Origin: an uncultured Collinsella sp.
Lineage (GTDB): Bacteria; Actinomycetota; Coriobacteriia; Coriobacteriales; Coriobacteriaceae
NCBI GenBank assembly: GCA_900545165.1
Contig: UQYA01000018.1
Coordinates: 1-25,850 of the forward strand
DNA length: 25,850 nucleotides
Reading direction: 5' to 3'
The stretch's first letter is position 1. The number at the start of each line of letters is the position of its first letter. Position numbers and translations under genes: made by a program. Below, in pieces: positions 14,748 to 21,883 of this stretch. Under the pieces are notes generated by a model that made no database searches, was not told the DNA's origin, and saw only the letters and a list, made by a program, of their open reading frames with translations.

Positions 14748-16481
14748 ATGGCTACAGAAAAGTCCTCTTCGCGCTCATGGATGTCCGATGCCGCGATCTA
14801 TCAGATCTACCCGCGCTCGTTTAAGGATTCGACTGGTTCGGGTCTGGGCGATATCGCGGGCATTACCCAGAAGATGGACTATCTTGAGCGGCTGGGTATC
14901 GAGGCCATCTGGCTGAGCCCGTTTTACCCATCGCCTCTTGTCGATGGTGGCTATGATGTGGCGGACTACTGCGATGTCGATCCACGTCTCGGCTCGCTTG
15001 ACGACTTTGATGATATGATCGCTGCGGCTCACGCGCGCGGCATCAAGGTCATCGTCGACATCGTGCCCAACCATTCATCCAGCCAGCACCCCTGGTTCAA
15101 AGCCGCTCTTGCCGCCGGCCCCGGATCGCCCGAGCGCGCCCGTTATATCTTCCGCGATGGTCGCGGCGAGCATGGCGAGCTGCCTCCCACCAATTGGAAT
15201 GCCAACTTTGGCGGCCCCGCATGGACGCGTGTTGCGGATGGTCAGTGGTATCTGCACATGTTTACGCCCGAGCAGCCGGACTTTGACTGGTCATGCCCTG
15301 AGGTTCACGCGCTCTTTTGCGACGTCCTGGCGTTTTGGAGCGATCGAGGCGTCGACGGCTTTCGCATTGATGTGGCGCAGGGTCTCGCCAAGGATCTCGA
15401 CCGCGATGACCTCGACCGGTGGCATCTCGCCGAGGGCGATGACATGGTTGACGACGGCACCCACCCGCTGTGGGACCGCAATGAGGTCCACGAGATCTAT
15501 CGCGAGTGGCGCCGCGTGTTCGATCGCTATAATCCGCCGCGCAGTGCCGTTGCCGAGGCATGGGTGCTGCCCGAGCGCCAGTATCTCTACGCGCGTCCCA
15601 GCGAGCTTGGCCAGACATTCAACTTTGAGTTTGCCAAGGCCACTTGGACCTATGATGACATGCACACTGCAATCGAGAAGGGCTTGAAGGCAGCCGTCGA
15701 ATCCGATTCCGCCTCGACCTGGGTACTCTCCAACCACGACGTGCCGCGCGTGGCGACACGCTATGCCCTGCCGCAAATCAAGGCGACGCGCTACCACCAG
15801 ATTGCGCTCGACTGGCTCTTACGCGACGGGTCGTCTTATGACGAGGACCGTGAACTCGGCGAGCGCCGCGCGCGGGCGGCCCTTTTGCTTGAACTGTCGC
15901 TTCCGGGCTCGGCATACGTGTATCAGGGTGAGGAGCTCGGCCTTTTTGAGGTGGCTGATATCCCGTGGGCTGCACTCGAAGACCCTACTGCGACCAATAC
16001 GCACGGACCGAAGCGTGAGAAGGGGCGCGACGGCTGTCGTGTGCCCCTGCCGTGGGTGGCGGCGGACGATCCCGCGCATGGCGGATCGTTTGGGTTTTCG
16101 CCGGCAGACGCCGATGCGGCGCCCCATCTGCCGCAGCCTGCATGGTTTTCCGATTATGCTGCCGATAGGGAAGAAGTGGACCCGACATCGATGCTTGCGC
16201 TCTATCGTGACGCCCTCTGGCTGCGGCGCAAGCTGCGCGGGTGCGCCAACGATCTTGCGTGGCTCGATCTTGACGGGCGCACCGGTCTTGCGGATGGTGC
16301 CGAGGGCGCTGAGGGCGGCGTCATCGCCTATCGCCGCGATAACGGCTGGGCGTGTGTGACGAACTTCGGTGCAGCACCCGTGGAGCTGCCGGCGGGCAGG
16401 GTCCTGCTCACCTCATCACCGCTTGCAGACGGCAGGCTCGCACAGGACAGCTCTGCCTGGATCATGCTCGGTGAGATGTAG
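14748..16481 (+). CDS. alpha-glucosidase, glycoside hydrolase family 13
   Basis: Predicted cytoplasmic enzyme that releases glucose from the ends of alpha-1,4 or alpha-1,6 linked oligosaccharides such as maltose or isomaltose. The 577-residue protein has no signal peptide. The GH13 conserved regions are present: DIVPNHSS, the nucleophile Asp208 in GFRIDVAQG, the acid/base Glu270 in VAEAW, and the transition-state Asp331 in LSNHDVPR. The N-terminal WMSDAAIYQIYPRSFKDSTG and GGYDVADYCDVDPRLGSLDD are typical of the oligo-1,6-/alpha-glucosidase group. Exact specificity cannot be fixed by eye. The frame is open upstream into a tRNA gene, but ATG 14748 with AAGGGAG 9 bases upstream and a normal N-terminus is the start. 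The gene stands alone between two tRNA clusters. Confidence 0.92.
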   Translation: MATEKSSSRSWMSDAAIYQIYPRSFKDSTGSGLGDIAGITQKMDYLERLGIEAIWLSPFYPSPLVDGGYDVADYCDVDPRLGSLDDFDDMIAAAHARGIKVIVDIVPNHSSSQHPWFKAALAAGPGSPERARYIFRDGRGEHGELPPTNWNANFGGPAWTRVADGQWYLHMFTPEQPDFDWSCPEVHALFCDVLAFWSDRGVDGFRIDVAQGLAKDLDRDDLDRWHLAEGDDMVDDGTHPLWDRNEVHEIYREWRRVFDRYNPPRSAVAEAWVLPERQYLYARPSELGQTFNFEFAKATWTYDDMHTAIEKGLKAAVESDSASTWVLSNHDVPRVATRYALPQIKATRYHQIALDWLLRDGSSYDEDRELGERRARAALLLELSLPGSAYVYQGEELGLFEVADIPWAALEDPTATNTHGPKREKGRDGCRVPLPWVAADDPAHGGSFGFSPADADAAPHLPQPAWFSDYAADREEVDPTSMLALYRDALWLRRKLRGCANDLAWLDLDGRTGLADGAEGAEGGVIAYRRDNGWACVTNFGAAPVELPAGRVLLTSSPLADGRLAQDSSAWIMLGEM

Positions 16482-16554
16482 GGGCATCTCGCTGCGAGCC
16501 TGCGTTTGTCCACGCCTTTCGTGACGACTGATGCCCTCGCGAGAGCGTCGCAAA

Positions 16555-16601
16555 ACTTTTTAAAAAAAGTTCTTGCATTTGGGTGGATCATCCCGTATAT
16601 T
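16555..16601 (+). promoter_or_regulatory. promoter of tRNA cluster 2 with A-tract inverted repeat
   Basis: ACTTTTTAAAAAAAGT (16555-16570), 2 bases, -35 TTGCAT (16573-16578), 17 bases, -10 TATATT (16596-16601). The tRNA begins 13 bases after the -10, the same spacing as in cluster 1. Confidence 0.82.
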
Positions 16602-16613
16602 AAATCCTCGCAG

Positions 16614-16689
16614 GCGGACATGGCTCAGTTGGTAGAGCACAACCTTGCCAAGGTTGGGGTCGCGGGTTCGAGCCCCGTTGTCCGCTCCA
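16614..16689 (+). tRNA. tRNA-Gly (anticodon GCC), copy 3
   Basis: Seventy-six bases, identical to the two copies about 2.3-2.5 kb upstream, with encoded CCA. It is followed after 3 bases by tRNA-Val. Confidence 0.97.
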
Positions 16690-16692
16690 TTT

Positions 16693-16767
16693 GGGCGTTT
16701 AGCTCAGGGGGAGAGCGCTTCCCTGACACGGAAGAGGTCAGAAGTTCAAATCTTCTAACGCCCACCA
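16693..16767 (+). tRNA. tRNA-Val (anticodon GAC)
   Basis: Seventy-five bases with encoded CCA. Acceptor GGGCGTT/AACGCCC; anticodon stem CTTCC/GGAAG around CTGACAC, anticodon GAC; T arm AGAAGTTCAAATCTTCT. Confidence 0.96.
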
Positions 16768-16775
16768 AATGTTCG

Positions 16776-16810
16776 CAGCTCAGAGGCTATGTCCTCTGGG
16801 CTGTTTTTGT
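16776..16810 (+). terminator. terminator of tRNA cluster 2
   Basis: CAGCTCAGAGG (16776-16786) pairs with CCTCTGGGCTG (16793-16803) with one G-T wobble, followed by TTTTTGTTTT. Confidence 0.85.
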
Positions 16811-17128
16811 TTTGCCACCAAGCACGCCGCCAAATAAGCCACCAAATATTGATCCAAGGTCTGTACGCGATGGTCTTCGCGTCCCGTAGAGGTGCCGGCA
16901 GATTGCATACGTCCTGGCCGATCGTGACCGCAACATGTTGGTCAAGCACAATCTTTTGGATTCTTTTGGCGTGAGCGGCTTGGTTTTGGTAGGATTTGTC
17001 AGCGGCTTGACTAAGGGGGTTTTATAACTGCTATGCAGGTAGCCGTGTTGGTAACGTTTTACCGACTTGCCAAGAACCCCTCATTTTTAATGCGTCTGCA
17101 AAATGACTAATTGCTTTGACCTGCTGAA
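16811..17128. other. gene-poor stretch downstream of tRNA-Val
   Basis: I see no gene that can be supported. CCACCAAAT at the tRNA-Val 3' end (16762-16770) recurs at 16839-16847, with a partial copy GCCACCA near 16814. AGCGGCTTG occurs at 16974 and 17001. GGGGTT (17016-17021) can pair with AACCCC (17075-17080), which is followed by TCATTTTTAA, so a short structured RNA with a weak terminator is possible but unproven. The minus-strand frame here has no recognisable domain. Confidence 0.5.
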
Positions 17129-17144
17129 ACACTATATGTTGTGT
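17129..17144 (+). promoter_or_regulatory. NrdR-type box upstream of nrdD
   Basis: ACACTATATGTTGTGT matches the known NrdR box pattern (palindromic ACAC...ATAT...GTGT). NrdR represses ribonucleotide reductase genes when dATP is abundant, and nrdD is the next gene. A second, poor match around ATAT at 17168-17171 lies 34 bases on, a little longer than the usual three-turn spacing. The nrdR gene itself is not in the window. Confidence 0.75.
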
Positions 17145-17174
17145 TTGACCTAAAAAAAGAATACAGGATATAGA
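17145..17174 (+). promoter_or_regulatory. candidate nrdD promoter
   Basis: TTGACC (17145-17150) and TATAGA (17169-17174) are 18 bases apart, immediately after the NrdR box. An alternative, TTGCTT (17111-17116) with TATATG (17133-17138) at 16 bases, overlaps the box. Either places transcription under NrdR. The remaining leader to nrdD is about 220 bases long, with a small inverted repeat GAGCCG-CTTGAT-CGGCTC near 17247-17264 and no recognised riboswitch. Confidence 0.45.
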
Positions 17175-17401
17175 TGCGTCTTTGTCGTATGATAGATGGC
17201 GGACAGAGAACGAAGACCTTAACTGCCTCTTTTGAACGTGTCCTTGAGCCGCTTGATCGGCTCCAGGGAATGTCCGCATGGAGGCTTATGGTTTATCGAG
17301 AACACAGATTGCGCGACGGCGCCGCAAGACAGGGGCAAGCCCTGCCGGGTATCGTTTGGCTCTGAAGCGCGATGAGGCTACGATGCGAAAGAGGCAAGAG
17401 G

Positions 17402-19624
17402 ATGAAGATCATCAAGCGCAGCGGCACCGAGGTTGTCTTTGACATCGATAAGATCGTCAATGCCATCCGCGCCGCAAACTTGGAGGTCGAGGAGAGCTCT
17501 CGTCTTACCGACCGCCAGGTGGTTTACGCGGCACAAAACGTCGCCGAGGCATGCGAGAACGCGGGCCACACCGTGTCGGTCGAGGAGATTCAGGATCTGG
17601 TCGAGGACGAGATCATGCGTCTCGACTGCTACGAGGTCGCTCGCCATTACATCATCTATCGCTATGTTCAGAGCCTGAAGCGCCAGAAGAACACGACCGA
17701 CGACAAGATTCTGTCGCTGATTGAGTGCAACAACGAAGAGGTCAAGCAGGAGAACTCCAACAAGAACCCGACCGTCAATTCCGTTCAGCGTGACTACATG
17801 GCCGGCGAGATCTCCAAGGACCTGACTCAGCGTGTGCTGCTGCCCCAGGAGATTGTGGATGCTCACAATGAGGGTCTGATTCACTTCCATGATTCGGACT
17901 ACTTTGCCCAGCACATGCATAACTGCGACCTGGTGAACCTGGAGGATATGCTCCAGAACGGTACTGTTATCTCGGGTACGCTGATTGAGAAGCCGCACAG
18001 CTTCTCGACCGCCTGCAACATCGCGACGCAGATCATCGCCCAGGTTGCTTCCTCCCAGTACGGCGGCCAGTCTATTTCGCTGACCCATCTCGCCCCGTTC
18101 GTTGAGGTGAGTCGTCAAAAGATTCGCGGCGAGGTCGCTCGCGAGCTCGAGGAGCTCGGCGTTTCCGCATCTCCCGAAAAGGTCCGCGAGGTTGTTGAGG
18201 ATCGCCTGCGTGACGAGATCCGTCGCGGCGTTCAGACGATTCAGTATCAGGTCGTGACCCTTATGACCACCAACGGCCAGGCGCCGTTCGTGACGGTCTT
18301 TATGTATCTTAACGAGGCCCGTACGCCTCAGGAGAAGCACGACCTTGCCATGATCGTGGAGGAGACGCTTCGCCAGCGCTACGAGGGCGTTAAGAACGAG
18401 GCCGGCGTATGGATCACCCCGGCATTCCCCAAGCTTATCTATGTACTCGAGGACGATAACGTTCACGAGGATTCCCCGTACTTCTACCTGACCCAGCTGG
18501 CTGCCAAGTGCACTGCCAAGCGTATGGTGCCCGATTACATCTCCGAGAAAAAGATGCGCGAGCTCAAGCTGTCGAAGGGCGAGACCGCGGGTAACGGCGA
18601 CTGCTATACCTGCATGGGCTGCCGCAGCTTCTTGACGCCCGACCGCTCGGGCAACGGCTTTAACAACGTTGCCAACGCGCTGAACTACGACCCGAACAAG
18701 CCCAAGTACTATGGTCGCTTTAACCAGGGCGTCGTGACCATCAACCTGCCCGATGTCGCGCTGAGCTCGCACCAGGATATGGATAAGTTCTGGAAGATCT
18801 TCGACGAGCGCCTTGAGCTGTGCCACCGTGCCCTGCTGTGCCGTCATGAGCGCCTGATGGGTACGCTTTCTGACGCCGCACCGATTCTGTGGCAGTACGG
18901 CGCCCTCGCTCGTCTGAAGAAGGGCGAGACGATCGACAAGCTGCTCGTGGGCGGTTACTCCACCATTAGTCTGGGTTATGCCGGCCTGTACGAGTGCGTC
19001 AAGTACATGACGGGCCACAGCCACACCGAGAAGGAGGGTACGCCGTTTGCCATGGCCGTCATGCAGCGCATGAACGACAAGTGCGCCGAGTGGAAGGCCG
19101 AAAGCGATATTGACTTCTCGCTGTACGGTACCCCGCTTGAGTCGACGACCTACAAGTTCGCCAAGTGCCTGCAGCGTCGTTTTGGCATCATCCCGGGCGT
19201 GACGGACAAGGGCTACATCACCAACAGCTACCACGTCCACGTGTCCGAGGAGATCGACGCATTCGACAAGCTCAAGTTCGAGGGCATGTTCCAGCAGCTT
19301 TCGCCGGGCGGTGCCATCTCCTACGTCGAGGTTCCCAACATGCAGGACAACCTCAAGGCTGTCATTCGCGTGATGCAGTACATCTACGACAACATCATGT
19401 ACGCCGAGCTCAACACCAAGAGCGACTACTGCCAGGTGTGCGGCTACGACGGTGAGATCAAGATTGTCGAGGATGACGGCAAGCTGGTGTGGGAGTGCCC
19501 TAACTGCGGCAACCGCGATCAGGAGAAGATGAATGTTGCCCGTCGCACGTGCGGCTACATCGGTACCCAGTTCTGGAACCAGGGCCGAACCGAGGAGATT
19601 CGCGACCGCGTGCTGCATCTCTAA
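17402..19624 (+). CDS. nrdD: anaerobic (class III) ribonucleoside-triphosphate reductase
   Basis: Makes deoxyribonucleotides from ribonucleoside triphosphates using a glycyl radical; works only without oxygen. The 740-residue protein has an N-terminal ATP-cone (about 1-95, starting KIIKRSGTEVVFDIDKI) for allosteric control, then the catalytic barrel with HFHDSDYF, CNLVNLEDML-like sequence and NGDCYTCMGCRSFLTP. The C-terminus carries a four-cysteine zinc site (Cys677, 680, 699, 702) and the radical loop RRTCGYIGTQFW, with Gly718 as the radical residue. I start it at ATG 17402, with GAGG 7 bases upstream; an in-frame ATG at 17372 lacks a ribosome site. The activase gene nrdG follows after a 427-base gap containing two palindromes. 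Confidence 0.96.
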   Translation: MKIIKRSGTEVVFDIDKIVNAIRAANLEVEESSRLTDRQVVYAAQNVAEACENAGHTVSVEEIQDLVEDEIMRLDCYEVARHYIIYRYVQSLKRQKNTTDDKILSLIECNNEEVKQENSNKNPTVNSVQRDYMAGEISKDLTQRVLLPQEIVDAHNEGLIHFHDSDYFAQHMHNCDLVNLEDMLQNGTVISGTLIEKPHSFSTACNIATQIIAQVASSQYGGQSISLTHLAPFVEVSRQKIRGEVARELEELGVSASPEKVREVVEDRLRDEIRRGVQTIQYQVVTLMTTNGQAPFVTVFMYLNEARTPQEKHDLAMIVEETLRQRYEGVKNEAGVWITPAFPKLIYVLEDDNVHEDSPYFYLTQLAAKCTAKRMVPDYISEKKMRELKLSKGETAGNGDCYTCMGCRSFLTPDRSGNGFNNVANALNYDPNKPKYYGRFNQGVVTINLPDVALSSHQDMDKFWKIFDERLELCHRALLCRHERLMGTLSDAAPILWQYGALARLKKGETIDKLLVGGYSTISLGYAGLYECVKYMTGHSHTEKEGTPFAMAVMQRMNDKCAEWKAESDIDFSLYGTPLESTTYKFAKCLQRRFGIIPGVTDKGYITNSYHVHVSEEIDAFDKLKFEGMFQQLSPGGAISYVEVPNMQDNLKAVIRVMQYIYDNIMYAELNTKSDYCQVCGYDGEIKIVEDDGKLVWECPNCGNRDQEKMNVARRTCGYIGTQFWNQGRTEEIRDRVLHL

Positions 19625-19635
19625 TACCGCTCCGG

Positions 19636-19774
19636 GGCTGAGCCGGGAGGGCCGCTTGGGCATTTGCTCGCTATTTCGGACAGTCCTGCGCAAGACGAAG
19701 GCCACATTAAGTGGCCTTCTTTGCGTGCGGAACTCATATCGAGCAAAAGCCCAAGCGGCCCTCCCGGCTCAGCC
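19636..19774. repeat. long palindrome C (139 bp) after nrdD, likely including its terminator
   Basis: Outer arms of 35 bases (19636-19670 and 19740-19774) pair with a single mismatch. The core is a perfect 9-bp hairpin, GAAGGCCAC (19697-19705) with GTGGCCTTC (19711-19719) around ATTAA, followed by TTTG, extended by CGCAA/TTGCG. The bulges contain TTTCGGACAGTCCTGC on the left and GTGCGGAACT on the right, which partly resemble the bulge motifs of palindromes A and B. It starts 11 bases after the nrdD stop. Confidence 0.85.
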
Positions 19775-19838
19775 AAGTTGACGTAGCTGAGATACGGCAT
19801 GCGGTCTGCTCACTCCTCGAAGTTCTAAGCGGAAATGA

Positions 19839-19887
19839 GTTGACTTGCAACAACGCTTTGCTTGCGATGGCGGTTGAGTTGCAACAA
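19839..19887 (+). promoter_or_regulatory. tandem TTGCAACAA boxes upstream of nrdG
   Basis: GTTGACTTGCAACAA (19839-19853) and GTTGAGTTGCAACAA (19873-19887) differ at one base and lie 34 bases apart on the same strand. They sit directly upstream of a TATACT -10 element, the usual place for a regulator. I do not recognise the motif, and it is not an NrdR box. Confidence 0.5.
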
Positions 19888-19910
19888 GGTTTTTATTGGA
19901 CCTCGAACCC

Positions 19911-19916
19911 TATACT
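19911..19916 (+). promoter_or_regulatory. candidate -10 box of the nrdG promoter
   Basis: TATACT matches the consensus at five of six positions. The -35 region at 17 bases (GGTTTT) is poor, consistent with an activator-dependent promoter using the adjacent boxes. It implies a leader of about 130 bases that contains palindrome D. Confidence 0.4.
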
Positions 19917-19952
19917 CGATGTTCGCTTCGTTCATTGAGTTACCCTTTGCAT

Positions 19953-20036
19953 GAGGCCGGGACATATCGTCCCGCCCGCAGTTTCGCAGGCCGAAGGCCG
20001 AGAATGTTTGAGGACGGGATGATATGTCCCGGCCTC
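19953..20036. repeat. palindrome D (84 bp) in the nrdG leader
   Basis: Arms of 22 bases (19953-19974 and 20015-20036) pair with one mismatch. The core is GGCC-GAA-GGCC (19989-19999). Read on the minus strand, the bulges contain GTCCTC on the left and CTGCGGG on the right, related to palindromes A and B. The stem ends 1-2 bases before the GGGAG ribosome site of nrdG, so it may influence translation. Confidence 0.8.
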
Positions 20037-20051
20037 CCGGGAGAGTTACCT

Positions 20052-20633
20052 ATGAATTACGCGAACATTAAGTATTTCGACATTGCTGATGGGGAAGGTG
20101 TTCGTACTTCTCTGTTTGTGAGTGGGTGCCGTCGTGGGTGCAAGAACTGCTTTAACTCTGTCGCGTGGGACTTTGCTGCGGGCGAGCCGTTCGATCGTGC
20201 CGTCGAGGACAAGATTATCGAGAGCCTCGACCATCCCTTTATCGATGGCCTGACGATTCTGGGCGGCGAGCCTATGGAGCCCGAGAATCAGGCGGGACTT
20301 GTTGACTTTATCGAACGCGTGCGTGCGGTCTATCCCGAGGGGTCGGGCAAGACCATTTGGTGCTTTACCGGCGACGTGCTCGAGGAGCTTATGCCGGGTG
20401 GCCGTCATCATACCGAGGTGACGGACCGTATCCTGGCCTGCCTCGACATGTTGGTGGACGGCCCGTTTGTTCAGGATCTGTACGATATCTCATTGCGCTT
20501 TAGGGGCTCGAGCAATCAGCGCGTGATTGATATGAGCGCCACGCGCGCCCGTGCTGTGCGCGAGGGCGTTGCGCTTTGCGACGCTGTGGAGCTTTGGCGG
20601 GACGATCCGGTCTATTCGACCCATACTATGTAG
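20052..20633 (+). CDS. nrdG: anaerobic ribonucleotide reductase activating protein (radical SAM)
   Basis: Generates the glycyl radical on NrdD using S-adenosylmethionine and a 4Fe-4S cluster. The 193-residue protein carries the radical SAM motif CRRGCKNC (CX3CX2C, about residues 26-33), preceded by the family's FDIADGEGVRTSLFVSG, and later LTILGGEPMEPEN and a WCFTGDVLEEL segment typical of NrdG. The frame stays open upstream to 19896, but that part lies in palindrome D and does not look like protein; ATG 20052 with GGGAG about 9 bases upstream is the start. folE follows after 66 bases. Confidence 0.95.
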   Translation: MNYANIKYFDIADGEGVRTSLFVSGCRRGCKNCFNSVAWDFAAGEPFDRAVEDKIIESLDHPFIDGLTILGGEPMEPENQAGLVDFIERVRAVYPEGSGKTIWCFTGDVLEELMPGGRHHTEVTDRILACLDMLVDGPFVQDLYDISLRFRGSSNQRVIDMSATRARAVREGVALCDAVELWRDDPVYSTHTM

Positions 20634-20634
20634 C

Positions 20635-20665
20635 TTGTGGCCGATGCCAAAGGGCGTGGTACCAT
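20635..20665 (+). promoter_or_regulatory. candidate folE promoter
   Basis: TTGTGG (20635-20640) and an extended -10, TGG-TACCAT (20657-20665), are 19 bases apart, just after the nrdG stop. The GTGGTAC segment resembles the secG candidate. folE may also be read from nrdG. Confidence 0.35.
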
Positions 20666-20699
20666 AGCGCGAACGCAAAATCGGAAAAGTGAGGCCCAG

Positions 20700-21257
20700 A
20701 TGGTCGATCAGGAAAAAGTCGAGGCCGCCATTAAGCTGTTGCTTGAGGGCATAGGCGAGGACCCAACTCGTGAGGGCCTGCTGGAGACCCCGGCGCGCGT
20801 TGCCCGTATGTATGGTGAGATCGCCGGCGGTATGGATCAGAGTGCCGAGGAGCACCTGTCCAAAACCTTTGCCGTCGCTTCGAACGACTTGGTTATTGAG
20901 CGCGACATTACGTTTTACTCGCTGTGCGAGCACCATCTGCTGCCGTTTTATGGCAAGGCCGCCATTGGTTATATCCCTAACGGCCGTGTCGCAGGGCTTT
21001 CTAAGCTTGCCCGCACGGTAGAGGTCTACGCCCGTCGTCTGCAGCTGCAGGAGCAGTTGTGCGCACAAGTTGCCGATGCCCTCATGGAGTATCTCGCTCC
21101 CCAGGGAGCGATTGTGCTGATGGAAGCCGAGCACATGTGCATGACGATGCGCGGCGTGCAAAAGCCCGGCACCAAGACCGTGACGCTCGCTCGCCGCGGC
21201 GTCTTTGAGACTGATCCCGCGCTCGAGGATCGGTTCTTTAGGATGCTGGGCCGTTAG
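20700..21257 (+). CDS. folE: GTP cyclohydrolase I
   Basis: First enzyme of folate (tetrahydropterin) synthesis; converts GTP to dihydroneopterin triphosphate. The 185-residue protein shows the type I family motifs: GEDPTREGLLETPARVARMY, the zinc ligands Cys76 and His79 in CEHHLLPFYGKAAIGY, Cys147 in HMCMTMRGV, and LSKLARTVEVYARRLQLQEQ. ATG 20700 with GTGAGG upstream gives the normal N-terminus; a GTG at 20637 would add 21 residues overlapping the promoter. The HD-domain gene starts one base after its stop and folB follows, so the three form a folate operon. Confidence 0.96.
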   Translation: MVDQEKVEAAIKLLLEGIGEDPTREGLLETPARVARMYGEIAGGMDQSAEEHLSKTFAVASNDLVIERDITFYSLCEHHLLPFYGKAAIGYIPNGRVAGLSKLARTVEVYARRLQLQEQLCAQVADALMEYLAPQGAIVLMEAEHMCMTMRGVQKPGTKTVTLARRGVFETDPALEDRFFRMLGR

Positions 21258-21258
21258 C

Positions 21259-21840
21259 ATGAGGGTCGTCAACGACTTTACATCGAAGACCGATGAGGGG
21301 ACGTCGCGTCGCGGCTTTATGGCTTCGGGCCTGACTCCCTTTGGTGCCATGCCTCGCATTGATTACATTTGTGCCAACGGGCTGTTCCGTCGGCACCTGG
21401 GCAACATTGCACAGTTGGAATCGGGGCGCATCTTCTGCCGCCACGGTATTGACCACCTGCTGGATGTCGCTCGCATTATGTGGATCAAGAATCTCGAGGA
21501 ACAGCTCGAATTTGACCGCGAGGTCATCTACGCCACGGCACTTCTTCACGATATCGGCAAAGATGAACAGTATGAATCGGGTATATCCCATGATGTTGTA
21601 AGCGAACGCGTCGCTGATGCGATTCTCGGCGGTATGCCCGATGACGTAGCGTTTGAGCCGGCCGATGCCGCAGCCATTAAGACGGCCATTCTGGGCCATC
21701 GAAAGCTGCGCGTGAACAGCCAACCGCTCGAGCGCCTGCTCTATGCAGCCGACAAAGCGTCGCGCGCCTGCTTTGCATGCCCCGCGCGCAATGCTTGCAA
21801 CTGGAGCGATGATAAAAAGAACCTGTCGATTCGCGTGTAG
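21259..21840 (+). CDS. HD-domain phosphohydrolase in the folate operon
   Basis: A 193-residue protein of the HD superfamily, metal-dependent hydrolases of phosphate bonds. Metal-binding residues are His62 and His66 in HGIDHLLDVARIM and His97-Asp98 in TALLHDIGKDEQYE; later SHDVVSERVADAIL and LERLLYAADKASR fit an HD fold. The C-terminus has a short cysteine motif, CFACPARNACNW, which could hold a metal or be structural. The first 35 residues are probably disordered. Its place between folE and folB suggests it may supply the missing step that removes phosphates from dihydroneopterin triphosphate, but this is inference from context; nucleotide or other substrates are equally possible. ATG 21259 lies one base after the folE stop; ATG 21319-21321 is a shorter alternative. 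Confidence 0.8.
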   Translation: MRVVNDFTSKTDEGTSRRGFMASGLTPFGAMPRIDYICANGLFRRHLGNIAQLESGRIFCRHGIDHLLDVARIMWIKNLEEQLEFDREVIYATALLHDIGKDEQYESGISHDVVSERVADAILGGMPDDVAFEPADAAAIKTAILGHRKLRVNSQPLERLLYAADKASRACFACPARNACNWSDDKKNLSIRV

Positions 21841-21883
21841 TTAGTTTACGCGGTCGGGGTTCTAAACGAAGGAGACGATCGCG

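Noticed and set aside
16755..16949. Minus-strand frame next to tRNA-Val as a phage integrase remnant
   Set aside because: Too short, overlaps the tRNA end and terminator, and shows no integrase motif.
17175..17401. Riboswitch (for example cobalamin) in the nrdD leader
   Set aside because: I could not find a conserved riboswitch core, and class III reductase does not use B12.
17378..19705. 775-residue open frame on the minus strand opposite nrdD
   Set aside because: It is a shadow of nrdD caused by biased codon use in a GC-rich gene; no family motifs, and it runs into palindrome C.
19896..20051. Longer nrdG start
   Set aside because: The extra residues come from palindrome D and do not resemble NrdG; the ribosome site is at 20038.
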